Shown: positions 1 to 7,599 of the stretch, in pieces
Numbering within the stretch: the first letter of the stretch is position 1
Layout: every line of letters begins with the position of its first letter
NCBI GenBank assembly: GCA_964637345.1
Contig: CAZWTD010000005.1
Span: 1 to 60,819, forward strand
Origin: CAZWTD01 sp964637345
GTDB lineage: Bacteria > Patescibacteriota > Patescibacteriia > HK-STAS-PATE-3
DNA: 60,819 bases
Direction: 5' to 3'
Made by a program: the position numbers and the translations under genes
Notes under the pieces: model-generated
Databases searched by the model: none
What the model was told of the DNA's origin: nothing
The model's input: the letters and a program-made list of their open reading frames with translations, nothing else

Positions 1-333
1 GTTCCCATCATCAAGCTTCGCTGCCTCCTGAAAGCCGAGGGTTGAGTAACGATACTTGAACTTCGAGGCTGCTTGAAAAAAACAAACGACTTTCCCCGAA
101 GAGTCAGCATACGCCGGCATTCCGTACCACGTTTTTGGGGTGAGAGACGGAGCGGTCTTTTTGATAATCTCATGGAGGCGCTTCACGAGCGCGCGGTCCG
201 GATTCGGCATCTTGGCGATTGCCGCGAGAACAATTTGTTCGCCAGCTTTCCCAGCTTTTAATTCAAGAGCTCGCTCGCGCATCGCGGAACGCTCTTCTTC
301 AGAGAAGGTTGCCGTCTTCTTGGTACTTGTCAT
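1..333 (-). CDS. DUF1801-family protein, 3' end cut by window edge
   Basis: An open frame of 111 codons starts with ATG at 333 and runs off the left edge. The visible protein starts MTSTKKTATFSEEERSAMRE and contains the stretch KTWYGMPAYA followed by KVVCFFQAASKFKYRYSTLGF. That pattern (a tryptophan/tyrosine turn and a sheet that reads out a small domain) is what I know from the DUF1801/YdhG family, a small fold related to frataxin-like domains whose biochemical role is unsettled. It is monocistronic, with a TATAAT box and a palindrome just upstream. The family call is by recognition only; the C-terminal end is not visible. Confidence 0.7.
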   Translation of the reverse strand, partial: MTSTKKTATFSEEERSAMRERALELKAGKAGEQIVLAAIAKMPNPDRALVKRLHEIIKKTAPSLTPKTWYGMPAYADSSGKVVCFFQAASKFKYRYSTLGFQEAAKLDDGN

Positions 334-344
334 TGGTGTAATAC

Positions 345-368
345 ATTATATCTACTGTTGACGTCAAC
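345..368 (-). promoter_or_regulatory. -10 box and 12-bp palindromic operator of the DUF1801 gene
   Basis: A perfect TATAAT (345-350 on the minus strand) lies 11 bases before the ATG. Immediately upstream is the perfect palindrome GTTGACGTCAAC (357-368), which would fall in the promoter spacer. A palindrome there is what a repressor site looks like; the regulator is unknown. No good -35 box is seen at the usual distance. Confidence 0.45.
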
Positions 369-446
369 GATATCACATTCACTACTAAGACAACAGTCGC
401 GCGTTCGCAACAATACATTTCCAATAATAAAGATTCGTCATTCGCC

Positions 447-521
447 TGGTGAGCCGTGAGGGACTCGAACCCCCAACCCGTTGCTTAAGAGGCAACTGCT
501 CTACCATTGAGCTAACGGCCC
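447..521 (-). tRNA. tRNA-Lys (anticodon CTT), CCA encoded
   Basis: Full cloverleaf on the minus strand: acceptor GGGCCGT pairing with ACGGCTC, D arm with AGCTCAATGGTAGAGC, anticodon stem GTTGC/GCAAC with loop CTCTTAA (anticodon CTT), T arm with GGTTCGAGTCC, discriminator A and encoded CCA. It is embedded in a perfect 17-bp inverted repeat (433-449 with 522-538), so the precursor can form a long helix extending the acceptor stem and taking in the CCA. Confidence 0.93.
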
Positions 522-552
522 CCAGGCGAATGACGAATTATGAAATTTTCCA

Positions 553-679
553 GCAACTGCTCTTCCGGGGATCATCGGTTCCTTCGGAACAACGATGTTC
601 CCGTCTCGGCGGTCGGAACAGAAATTATTCTGTTCCTCTCGCTACGCGACACCGCCTCGACCCATTGAGCTATGCGCCC
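553..679 (-). pseudogene. broken tRNA-Lys-like copy with a hairpin-rich D-loop insertion
   Basis: On the minus strand the 5' half of a tRNA is readable: GGGCGCATAGCTCAATGG, then about 97 foreign bases, then AGAGCAGTTGC, after which tRNA identity stops. Both tRNA pieces and the leader (TTCGCCTGG) match the neighbouring tRNA-Lys, so this looks like a partial tandem copy of it. The insert folds into perfect small hairpins (for example GGAACAGAA/TTTCTGTTCC and GTTCC-GAA-GGAAC inside ATCG/CGAT) closed by GGCGGT/ACCGCC. There is no T arm or 3' acceptor strand, so it cannot be a normal tRNA. Alternatives are a structured RNA with a tRNA-like start or an assembly chimera. Confidence 0.5.
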
Positions 680-720
680 TCCAGGCGAAAACGAATTGTG
701 AATCTCACGACGTGTTAGTC

Positions 721-797
721 TGGTGCGGCCGAAGGGATTCGAACCCCTGACCTCTTGGTCCGAAGCCAAGCGCTCTATCCAGCTGAGCTACGGCCGC
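721..797 (-). tRNA. tRNA-Arg (anticodon TCG), CCA encoded
   Basis: Minus-strand cloverleaf: acceptor GCGGCCG/CGGCCGC, D arm AGCTCAGCTGGATAGAGC, anticodon stem CTTGG/CCAAG with loop CTTCGGA (anticodon TCG), T arm GGGGTTCGAATCCC, discriminator A and encoded CCA. Unlike the tRNA-Lys next door it has no long flanking inverted repeat. Confidence 0.95.
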
Positions 798-894
798 TCG
801 TGTTTATCCGTCTTCCAATCGATTCAAAGAACGGGGCAAGAGTATCATAGCCAAAAAAAACTGACAAGATGCCAGGTCGGCGATTTTATTAGAA

Positions 895-1263
895 AGGAAA
901 AAGGGCACGATTGCCCGAAATCACATGGATTAAATGGCTAGTGCCCTTTAACTGATCTCGGGACGCAATTGCCGCTCGTATCTGGTCTGAAATATTCAGG
1001 CCAAGTATGAGCAGCAATTACGATAGACCGCTAAGATCAGGTGTGCTGACTACCTTCCGAGTTTTGTAGAGAGCGATTCTCGACCATTCTTCTGGTGATA
1101 ACCCTCACCGGATGGATGAAGGACAACACCTTTTTGTTTTGTATCTTTTCAGACAGGGACTCGGAATCCCTTTGACGAATAGTCGAGAAGGAATGCTCGC
1201 CAGATTTGGCTGGGCCTTTCTTCTTGACTATTACCGGGGGAAATCACTGTAATGAACCTTACA
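895..1263 (-). ncRNA. structured RNA of about 365 nt, family not recognised
   Basis: This 578-base gap between tRNA-Arg and the kinase holds no plausible ORF but has a strong minus-strand promoter (1270-1298) and a terminator (AAAGGGCAC pairing with GTGCCCTTT around a 32-nt loop, then a T run at 895-899). The RNA between them is rich in good helices: AATAGTC/GACTATT, AGGGA/TCCCT, GGTGA/TCACC, GGTGT/ACACC, CTGATCT/AGATCAG, and GTAATTGCTGCTC pairing with GAGCGGCAATTGC (a G-U and an A-C in otherwise perfect pairing) around an inner CTGAA/TTCAG hairpin. I looked for tmRNA ends, the RNase P core GAGGAAAGTCC, and SRP and 6S features and found none. It could be a diverged form of one of these or something new. 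Confidence 0.6.
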
Positions 1264-1269
1264 TCGGGG

Positions 1270-1298
1270 AGTATAGCACAGAAAAAGGGCCTTGTCAA
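1270..1298 (-). promoter_or_regulatory. sigma70-type promoter of the 365-nt RNA
   Basis: TTGACA (1293-1298), 17-base spacer, TATACT (1270-1275): one of the best consensus promoters in the window. It predicts a start near 1263. Confidence 0.8.
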
Positions 1299-1419
1299 CA
1301 CTTTCCCTTGGCTAAGGTTAGCAGAGGCACTAAAAGGACAAACTTCTTCCTATAAACCTTACGACAACGAAGCTAACCCAACTTCTTCAGCGAGTGGGTC
1401 CTCCCTAATTCAGACCAAG

Positions 1420-2007
1420 CTACTGCCCTGACCTCGATCCTGACTTCATCTGCTCTCGCACGAAGCCCAATACCCGCTCGAACACCGCATCAGGATTCAG
1501 GCGTGTCGTATCCAACCAGAGATCAAAATGTTTTGGGTCATACACATTCTCAATTCCGTAGTGGGTTCGATACCGAAGGATGTCGCTCGCCAGCCGTTTT
1601 CGATTCGCGGCGAGGACGTCATCGATCGAATGAAGATTTCGTGCTTCGTTCCGATCTTTCGACGCGCCAGCCTGGAGATGAGAGAAGATGCGACGCGCCC
1701 CCTCCTCTTCTGACACGTCGAGAAAGAGTTTTAGGGAATGAGGAATGAAATGAAACATCGTACGCCCTTCGATCACAAAGTTGTCTTCGGTCTTTCCGAG
1801 CTGAGCAGCGTACTCGTCAACCTCTCGATCTGTCCAAGCCTCCCGCTCACCCAGCGCATTCAACTCTTCAAGGGTTAAGCCGCGGTCGGCCGCCATCTTT
1901 CGACGAAGACCTCCGATGTAATATCGCTGATACCCAAGCGTTTGAGCGAGCCGCTCGGCGATCGTACTTTTTCCTGATCCAGCTTTTCCAGAAATGGAAA
2001 TAATCAT
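1420..2007 (-). CDS. cytidylate kinase-like P-loop kinase
   Basis: 195 residues beginning MIISISGKAGSGKSTIAERL, with the Walker A loop GKAGSGKST at residues 7-15. The next part, YYIGGLRRKMAADRGLTLEE, matches the substrate-binding stretch of the compact (archaeal-type) cytidylate kinases, which phosphorylate CMP/dCMP; FVIEGRTMFHFIP is the usual second conserved block (nucleotide-binding Arg). An AGGAGG sits 11 bases before the ATG. It lies downstream of pnp on the same strand. A broader nucleotide or coenzyme kinase of the same fold is possible. Confidence 0.75.
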   Translation of the reverse strand: MIISISGKAGSGKSTIAERLAQTLGYQRYYIGGLRRKMAADRGLTLEELNALGEREAWTDREVDEYAAQLGKTEDNFVIEGRTMFHFIPHSLKLFLDVSEEEGARRIFSHLQAGASKDRNEARNLHSIDDVLAANRKRLASDILRYRTHYGIENVYDPKHFDLWLDTTRLNPDAVFERVLGFVREQMKSGSRSGQ

Positions 2008-2086
2008 ACTGCGAACATCCTCCTATACCCAAACTCCAAGTCCCAGTCAGTACATGGTCCTTGGAGTTTGGAGTTTTGCATGCGAG

Positions 2087-4504
2087 CTAGAACTCGAGAT
2101 CGTCGAGGCTCGGCGTTGCAGGAGACGGCGTCTGCGGACGCTGTTCATGATCTGGACGGGACTGTCGGTCGTGCCCATCGTGGCCGAAGGGTCGGTTGTG
2201 ATGATCGCCAGGATGACCGAAGTGCTTGCCCTGATGGTCGCCGGAATGACCGAAGGGTCCGTTCCGGTGTCCACGATTGAAGGGACGATCGTGCCGACCG
2301 CCGAAGCGTCCGAAAGGGCGTCCACCTTCACGCGGAGGCCGCGCCGGACGATCGCCATTTTCACTCAAGGCTTTCACGGAGAGCCCAACTCGTCCGCGCT
2401 CTTTATCAACGCTGACGACTTTCACCTTGAGCGTCTGTCCAACCTGAACGACATCGCTGACGGCGCGAATTCGCTCATTCGAGAATTCCGAGATGTGAAC
2501 CATTCCGTCTTTTCCAGGAACGAGTTCGACGATCGCGCCGATTTCCATTCCGGTGTTCCGGTCGGCCATAATCTGGGTCACCTTCCCTTCGTAGATTTCG
2601 CCGACGACGATTTCCTTCGTCAGGTTCTTAATCCAAGTCGTCGCCTTATCCGCCATCTCCGCGTTGTGGGAGGTAATGAGGACAAGGCCGTCATCTTCGA
2701 TGTCGATCTTCGTGACATCGCGACCGCCGCACTGTTCGATAATCTCATTAATCGTTTCACCGCCGCGACCGATGACTTCACGAATCTGATCCGGTTCAAT
2801 CCGGAGGGAGCTAATCCGCGGGGCATAGGGAGAGAGCTCCGTACGCGGTTCAGCGAGCGCCGCCTGCATCACGTCGAGAATCTGACCGCGAGCCTTTTTT
2901 GCGCCGCTGAGGGCCTCTTTGCAGATTTCGAGGGTAATCCCGGACACCTTAATATCCAACTGGATCGCGGTAATCCCCTCGCGGGTACCGGCAACTTTGA
3001 AGTCCATGTCCCCAGCGTGATCTTCGACGCCCTGGATATCGGTCAGAACGCGATACTTTCCCGTTGATTCGTCGAGGATAAGACCCATCGCAATTCCGGC
3101 CACCGGCGCTTTAATCGGAACACCAGCGTCCATAAGGGCAAGGCTCGACCCGCAAGCCGAGGCCTGGGATGTTGAACCGTTTGAGGAGAGGACTTCCGAC
3201 ACGACGCGAATCGTGTACGGGAAGGCTTCCTGGTCCGGCAGGACCGGGAGGAGCGCCTTTTCCGCAAGCGCGCCGTGGCCGATTTCCCGGCGTCCGGGCG
3301 AGCGAATCGGCTGAACTTCACCGACCGAAAAGCCGGGGAAGTTGTAATGGTGCATATAGCGCTTTGTCCCAGATTCCTCCATTGAGTCGAGCGTCTGTTC
3401 GTCGCCCGGGCTTCCGAGCGTCACAATCGACAGGACCTGCGTTTCACCGCGCTGAAACAGTCCGGATCCGTGGGTACGAGGCAGAAGAGCAACGCCGGCC
3501 GAGAGAGGGCGAATTTGATCGAGTTTCCGGCCATCGACCCGGCGACCGTCTTCAAGCACGAGGCGACGTGTTTCTGCATCAAGGAAAGACGCAAGTAGCT
3601 CCGCGCCCTTCGCCCGTTCATCCTTCGAAACTTCGTTATCCGCCTTCAGCGCTTCATCAAGCTCGCTCTTCAGCTTCGTTTCCTCTTCTTCCCGTTTGAG
3701 TGGATCATTGATTGCAAAGAGCTCTTTCAAACGACTTTGCGCAAATGCTTTCACTTTCGCTTCGAGCTTTTCGAATCGAGCAGCTTCATCGGGGTCAACC
3801 TGAGCGAGATCGGGCTGAACCTTTGGCTGTCCGACCTTCGCGGCTACCTCCTGAATAAAGTCGAGCACTTTTCCGAGGTGCTTCTGGGCGAAGGCAATAC
3901 CTTCAAGGGCCACGTCTTCACTCACCTGGGAAGCGCCGGCTTCAATCATGACAACTTTTTCGGCTGTACCGGACACAACGAGATCAAGATCGCTTTTCGA
4001 TCGAGCTTCGTAGGTTGGGTTCAACACCCACTCGCCATTGACTCGGCCGACTCGGATACCGGCAATTGGCCCGTTCCAAGGAATTGACGACATTGCTAGG
4101 GCTGTTGAAGCACCGATGAGGGAAAGAATATCCGGATCATTCTCAAGATCAACCGACAACACAGTGAGAACGACTTGAACGTCGTTCCGCATCGTATCTT
4201 TAAAGAGCGGGCGAATCGAGCGGTCAACAAGCCGCGCCGTCAAAATTGCTTCATCAGTCGGCCGACCTTCGCGCTTGATAAAGCGTGATCCTTTAATCTT
4301 CCCGGCCGCATAGAGCCGCTCTTCGTAGTCGACAAGGAGCGGAAAGTAATCAATACCTTCGCGCGGCGTGCTTCCCATCACCGCTGTCGCTAAGACGACG
4401 GTGTCTCCGTACTGGACCGTACAGGAACCGTTGGTTTGGCCAGCGAGCTGGCCAGTTCGGATCGTGAGCGTTCGCCCCCCGATCTCGCGTTCGAATTGTT
4501 GCAT
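2087..4504 (-). CDS. pnp: polynucleotide phosphorylase
   Basis: 805 residues. Phosphorolytic 3'-5' exoribonuclease, normally a trimer working in mRNA decay. Order seen: first RNase PH domain (from FEREIGGRTLTIRTGQLAGQ), an all-helical linker, second RNase PH domain (GVALLPRTHGSGLFQRGETQ; DIQGVEDHAGDMDFKVAGT), a KH domain (VIGRGGETINEI, near 610) and an S1 domain (VGEIYEGKVTQIMADR to LSVKALSE). Length is above the usual ~700 because of a C-terminal low-complexity tail rich in His, Gly, Arg and Pro with repeated RPFG and GHxGDH motifs, ending SLDDLEF. Start chosen at ATG 4504 after a purine-rich AAGGAAG. It is last but one in the rpsO block. Confidence 0.97.
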   Translation of the reverse strand: MQQFEREIGGRTLTIRTGQLAGQTNGSCTVQYGDTVVLATAVMGSTPREGIDYFPLLVDYEERLYAAGKIKGSRFIKREGRPTDEAILTARLVDRSIRPLFKDTMRNDVQVVLTVLSVDLENDPDILSLIGASTALAMSSIPWNGPIAGIRVGRVNGEWVLNPTYEARSKSDLDLVVSGTAEKVVMIEAGASQVSEDVALEGIAFAQKHLGKVLDFIQEVAAKVGQPKVQPDLAQVDPDEAARFEKLEAKVKAFAQSRLKELFAINDPLKREEEETKLKSELDEALKADNEVSKDERAKGAELLASFLDAETRRLVLEDGRRVDGRKLDQIRPLSAGVALLPRTHGSGLFQRGETQVLSIVTLGSPGDEQTLDSMEESGTKRYMHHYNFPGFSVGEVQPIRSPGRREIGHGALAEKALLPVLPDQEAFPYTIRVVSEVLSSNGSTSQASACGSSLALMDAGVPIKAPVAGIAMGLILDESTGKYRVLTDIQGVEDHAGDMDFKVAGTREGITAIQLDIKVSGITLEICKEALSGAKKARGQILDVMQAALAEPRTELSPYAPRISSLRIEPDQIREVIGRGGETINEIIEQCGGRDVTKIDIEDDGLVLITSHNAEMADKATTWIKNLTKEIVVGEIYEGKVTQIMADRNTGMEIGAIVELVPGKDGMVHISEFSNERIRAVSDVVQVGQTLKVKVVSVDKERGRVGLSVKALSENGDRPARPPREGGRPFGRFGGRHDRPFNRGHRNGPFGHSGDHQGKHFGHPGDHHNRPFGHDGHDRQSRPDHEQRPQTPSPATPSLDDLEF

Positions 4505-4634
4505 ACATTTCTTCCTTCACGGATCCTGCTCAGCAGGCTCTAGACTACGCGGCGCTGTTCCCGACACTGGAGGCTGCCTAGTCTATGTGTCTGCCTGACA
4601 AGATCCGATTTAAATAAGTGATGAATGAGTTAGG
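4505..4634 (-). promoter_or_regulatory. pnp upstream region with two stem-loops
   Basis: 130 bases between the upstream hypothetical gene and pnp. On the minus strand TAGACTA pairs with TAGTCTA across a 31-base loop, followed by a compact CCTGCT/AGCAGG hairpin just before the pnp start. A leader stem-loop that limits PNPase expression is known in enterobacteria; by analogy this could be an autoregulatory leader, which is inference. A weak promoter-like TTGTCA is also present. Confidence 0.4.
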
Positions 4635-5279
4635 TTAAGCAGCCGCGTCGAACTCACGTTCGGCTACGGCCTGTTTTGTCTCTTCCGGAACGCTTGGGTC
4701 TTCAGTCAGAAAATGAACATCCTGACTTGGCGTTCCCGAGTTCTTGAGATAGCGAAGCACTTCCGTCGTGTTCATGAAATCCACGGGGCGCGCCTTTGGA
4801 TCGAGAACCATCCAGTCCTCCGGCGTCCCTTCGCGAATGTAATGGCGTAGGCTGTAATTCAATTCGCTCGTCGCGGCGTGCTGGAGACGACGGCGCTGCT
4901 CTTCCGACATCTCAACGCGCTCAAAGGCTTTCCGGCGCGCCCGGTCAAACGCGTCGAGCAGCGCGCTGCGCTCGATGTCGGTCAGGGCCTCGTAGCCCTC
5001 GCCCTTCACCTTTCCCCGAGCTGCTCGGACGACGTCGCTGTGTTTCAGCTCGTCGAGAATAGCGCTCATGAGCTCACGATACACTTCGAGATCTGATGCC
5101 TCGACAATTTCGTTCGCGTCAACCGGACGAAACTCATAGGAAGGGGCCTCCATCGCTTCGAGACGAGCCTGGAGCTGACGACCAAGATCCGTTTCGCTCA
5201 CGCCGCTCCGTTCAAGCCAAGAAGCTGGTCGGGCTGACTCGCGAAGTTCTGCTTGAGGATGGCTACTACCTTCGGTCAT
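4635..5279 (-). CDS. hypothetical soluble protein in the rpsO-pnp operon
   Basis: 214 residues, highly charged and mostly helical by composition, with no signal peptide or membrane segment. I do not recognise a family. Residues 80-150 (EVYRELMSAILDELKHSDVV and following) look like a helical bundle. It overlaps the upstream NYN gene by four bases (ATGA), so the two are probably translated together; context suggests a role with RNA turnover or ribosomes, but no catalytic motif is visible. Confidence 0.75.
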   Translation of the reverse strand: MTEGSSHPQAELRESARPASWLERSGVSETDLGRQLQARLEAMEAPSYEFRPVDANEIVEASDLEVYRELMSAILDELKHSDVVRAARGKVKGEGYEALTDIERSALLDAFDRARRKAFERVEMSEEQRRRLQHAATSELNYSLRHYIREGTPEDWMVLDPKARPVDFMNTTEVLRYLKNSGTPSQDVHFLTEDPSVPEETKQAVAEREFDAAA

Positions 5280-5893
5280 CGGGTAAAGGGGAGTGATAGA
5301 CGCCGGCGCGGTGCAGGCGGCGCTGTTGGGCGGGGCTCAACTTCCGGCGATTCCGAATCATCGCTTTGATCCGGCCAGCGAATCCCTCGATGTTTTTGAT
5401 TCATCAAAAACTTCTGGCTGTCTTGGCCAAGGTCGGTGAATGAATCAACCGCCTCTCGCAGCTTCATTGAACAGGACGCACCAAAAGCTACAACCTCAAC
5501 CAGTAGTCCGTTATTCTGAAGATACTCGACAAGTGGCAAGTAATCACCGTCGCCGGAAACAATTACGACGACGTCGAGTTTCGACATCATCCGAATTGCA
5601 TCGATCGCTAGTCCGACGTCCCAGTCGCCTTTCTTCTGCCCGCTCGAAAAAACCTGAAGTTCTTTCATGCGGGTTTCGAAACCTTGCTTCTCAAGCGCGT
5701 CGAAAAACGGAGCCTCTTCTGAGGTCTGGGTCTTAATGACGTACGCGAGTGCGCGGATAAGCTTCCGTCCGGCGAGCGCTTCTTCAAGTACCTTCCCAAA
5801 ATTCACATGGCGTCCGTAAAGCGCTCGCGCAGAATAGTACATATTCTGTACATCCACGAACACCCCGACGCGCTGGTCTTTGTGTTTGATCAT
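5276..5893 (-). CDS. NYN/LabA-like PIN-fold protein, putative RNase
   Basis: 205 residues. The core RVGVFVDVQNMYYSARALYG (residues 8-27) carries the first acidic residue of NYN domains, GDWDVGLAIDAIRM supplies the second acidic cluster and VVIVSGDGDYLPLVEYLQ the third, the layout of LabA/DUF88 proteins, which are PIN-like nucleases. A proline-rich tail follows from about residue 180. It sits between rpsO and a hypothetical gene leading to pnp, so a role in RNA processing is likely. Nuclease activity is inferred from the acidic triad only. Confidence 0.85.
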   Translation of the reverse strand: MIKHKDQRVGVFVDVQNMYYSARALYGRHVNFGKVLEEALAGRKLIRALAYVIKTQTSEEAPFFDALEKQGFETRMKELQVFSSGQKKGDWDVGLAIDAIRMMSKLDVVVIVSGDGDYLPLVEYLQNNGLLVEVVAFGASCSMKLREAVDSFTDLGQDSQKFLMNQKHRGIRWPDQSDDSESPEVEPRPTAPPAPRRRLSLPFTR

Positions 5894-5914
5894 GATCTTA
5901 ATACATCACGGCGC

Positions 5915-6184
5915 TTATTTCTTCAGCTTCAACTTCTTCAAGAGCGCTTCATGACGCTCCGCACTCTCCTTCTCAAGGAAGGCGAGGAGGCGGCGGCGCT
6001 GACCGATCTTCCGAAGAAGGCCGCGGCGCGAGGAGAAATCCTTCTTATGCTCTTTGAGGTGCTCGGAGAGCTCGCTAATCTCTTCCGTCAAGATCGCAAT
6101 CTGGACCTCCGAAGATCCGGTGTCCGATTCGTGCGTCTTAAACTTCTTAATAATATCGTCTTTCTTTTTCCGATCGAGCGGCAT
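5915..6184 (-). CDS. rpsO: ribosomal protein uS15
   Basis: 89 residues, the normal length. Conserved blocks are visible: HESDTGSSEVQIAILTEEI and HKKDFSSRRGLLRKIGQRRRLLAFL, the 16S rRNA-binding helices of S15. It heads the minus-strand block rpsO, NYN gene, hypothetical, pnp; rpsO with pnp is a classical pairing. It has its own promoter at 6277-6305 and an 86-nt leader, where S15 autoregulation would act if present. Confidence 0.98.
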   Translation of the reverse strand: MPLDRKKKDDIIKKFKTHESDTGSSEVQIAILTEEISELSEHLKEHKKDFSSRRGLLRKIGQRRRLLAFLEKESAERHEALLKKLKLKK

Positions 6185-6276
6185 ACCGCTTTCCTTTCCT
6201 CACGCGTGGCGAAGTGCCGAAAACCGGACACCGAACCACCGTGTCTTACTGAATAAATAGAGAACAATACGGTCCG

Positions 6277-6305
6277 AGGCTACCATGAAACGCCGAGCTT
6301 GTCAA
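6277..6305 (-). promoter_or_regulatory. promoter of the rpsO block
   Basis: TTGACA (6300-6305), 17-base spacer, TAGCCT (6277-6282). Predicted start near 6270, giving an 86-nt leader ahead of rpsO. Confidence 0.7.
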
Positions 6306-6325
6306 TCAGAGAAAACCGAAGGTTC

Positions 6326-7531
6326 TTATAACGCTGGGAGCAGGTAGTCTTGAACATGGAGTTGCCTTGGAAGCTCGGTCCCTCGAAGCTCTTCGTAGAG
6401 TTCAAGGGTCTTTTCGCCGATCTGATCCCAACGCATCCCACTCAACACAAAACGCTGAGCAGTCGCGGCCATGCCGTCCGCCTCGCGTTGGTGGCGAACG
6501 AGCCAGCGGAGCTGTCGCTCAAGATCGCGCGCATCTCCCGGTCGGAAAAAAAGTCCGAGGGCTCGCGCATCTCCTCGACCGTTCGGCTCGAGAAGTTCGC
6601 GGTGCTCAGGAATCCGGCTGGCAATAATCGGTCGCCGAGCGCGCATCGCTTCCAATAAGACAATAGGAAGACCCTCCGCGCGCGACGGATGAATGAACGC
6701 GAGCGAGTTCGCATACAGCTCTTCGAGCTGGTCGCCGTTAATAAAGCCGGTAAAGCGAATGCGCGAATCTCCCGCCGCGAGTCGATGGAGCTTTTCGACG
6801 TATGCGTCGGTATGCGCCGTCCCGCCGACGATCACTAAGGGAGCCTGAAGATTCGTTCGGCGATACGCTTCAATAAGCGTATGAACTCCCTTATGCGGGA
6901 CGAGCCGCGTCACAGCCAAGAGATACTTCCCTGTTTCGAGGCCGAGCTTGTTCCGAAGGGTTTGGGCCTTCGCTTGCTTCGTCGGACGCGTAATCCCGTT
7001 CGGGATATAGACGGCCGCCCGACCGTAGCGCTTCATCGCGTAGGCTTGAATCGTTCGAGAAACCGCGATCGTGACGTGAGGACAGTGTGTCGCTGTCCAT
7101 TCACCAAGCCAAAGCATGACCCGCGCAACGAGGCCCCACTTCTCATGGAAGCGGTCAACACAATGGAAGGTAACGACCACGCGCGTCCGGGGAGACAGGA
7201 TCCGGGGAATCCAACTCATCAACGAAGGGCCAACGCCGTGATAATGAATGATGTCGGCGCGATGGACAATGGCGTGCATCGTCGCAAGAAAGGTATGCGT
7301 AATTGCGTCGAGATGTTTTGTCTTCAACGTCGGAAGACTCACAAGACGAATTCCTTTATACCAACCTTGCGCCCGCGGCGTGTAATAGGGTCGCGTATAT
7401 ACATCAACGCGAATACCCCGTCGAACGAGATCGAGGCTCAACTCTTCGACGTGACGTTCAACGCCCCCGTAGAGAACGGGGATGCCTTTTTGGCCAATCA
7501 TGGCGACGCGGATGTTCTGCGTTTGGGCCAT
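6326..7531 (-). CDS. GT4-family glycosyltransferase
   Basis: About 401 residues. N-terminal Rossmann half starts IRVAMIGQKGIPVLYGGVER, the glycine-rich acceptor loop common in GT4 enzymes; HYHGVGPSLMSW and TFHCVDRFHEKW follow. The C-terminal nucleotide-sugar half has RLVPHKGVHTLIEAY and the donor motif RAEGLPIVLLEAM (E-x7-E). Likely transfers a sugar to a cell-surface polymer; substrate unknown. I use the ATG at 7531 rather than 7555 because the promoter at 7558-7586 predicts a transcript start near 7551, leaving a 20-nt leader without a Shine-Dalgarno. It is the first ordinary gene downstream of the small-RNA region. Confidence 0.88.
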   Translation of the reverse strand: MAQTQNIRVAMIGQKGIPVLYGGVERHVEELSLDLVRRGIRVDVYTRPYYTPRAQGWYKGIRLVSLPTLKTKHLDAITHTFLATMHAIVHRADIIHYHGVGPSLMSWIPRILSPRTRVVVTFHCVDRFHEKWGLVARVMLWLGEWTATHCPHVTIAVSRTIQAYAMKRYGRAAVYIPNGITRPTKQAKAQTLRNKLGLETGKYLLAVTRLVPHKGVHTLIEAYRRTNLQAPLVIVGGTAHTDAYVEKLHRLAAGDSRIRFTGFINGDQLEELYANSLAFIHPSRAEGLPIVLLEAMRARRPIIASRIPEHRELLEPNGRGDARALGLFFRPGDARDLERQLRWLVRHQREADGMAATAQRFVLSGMRWDQIGEKTLELYEELRGTELPRQLHVQDYLLPAL

Positions 7532-7557
7532 AGAATAAAGGGATATTGGAGCCATCG

Positions 7558-7586
7558 ACCTTAGCAGAGGGAAGAGAAAAAGTCAA
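7558..7586 (-). promoter_or_regulatory. promoter of the glycosyltransferase gene
   Basis: TTGACT (7581-7586), 17-base spacer, TAAGGT (7558-7563). It is the last of the regularly spaced promoters of the small-RNA region and directly follows the final array hairpin. Confidence 0.75.
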
Positions 7587-7599
7587 TAGGAAAGAAAAC

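Noticed and set aside
952..1016. A thirteenth 5-nt array at the 3' end of the 365-nt RNA
   Set aside because: About 9 of 13 steps fit, but C and A/U exceptions are mixed and the stretch is better explained by long-range base pairs of the structured RNA.
895..1263. tmRNA or RNase P RNA
   Set aside because: No tRNA-like 3' end with GGTTCGA and CCA, and no GAGGAAAGTCC or ACAGAA core could be found.
1994..3067. 357-codon plus-strand ORF opposite pnp
   Set aside because: Mirror frame of a GC-rich conserved gene; pnp is unmistakable on the other strand.
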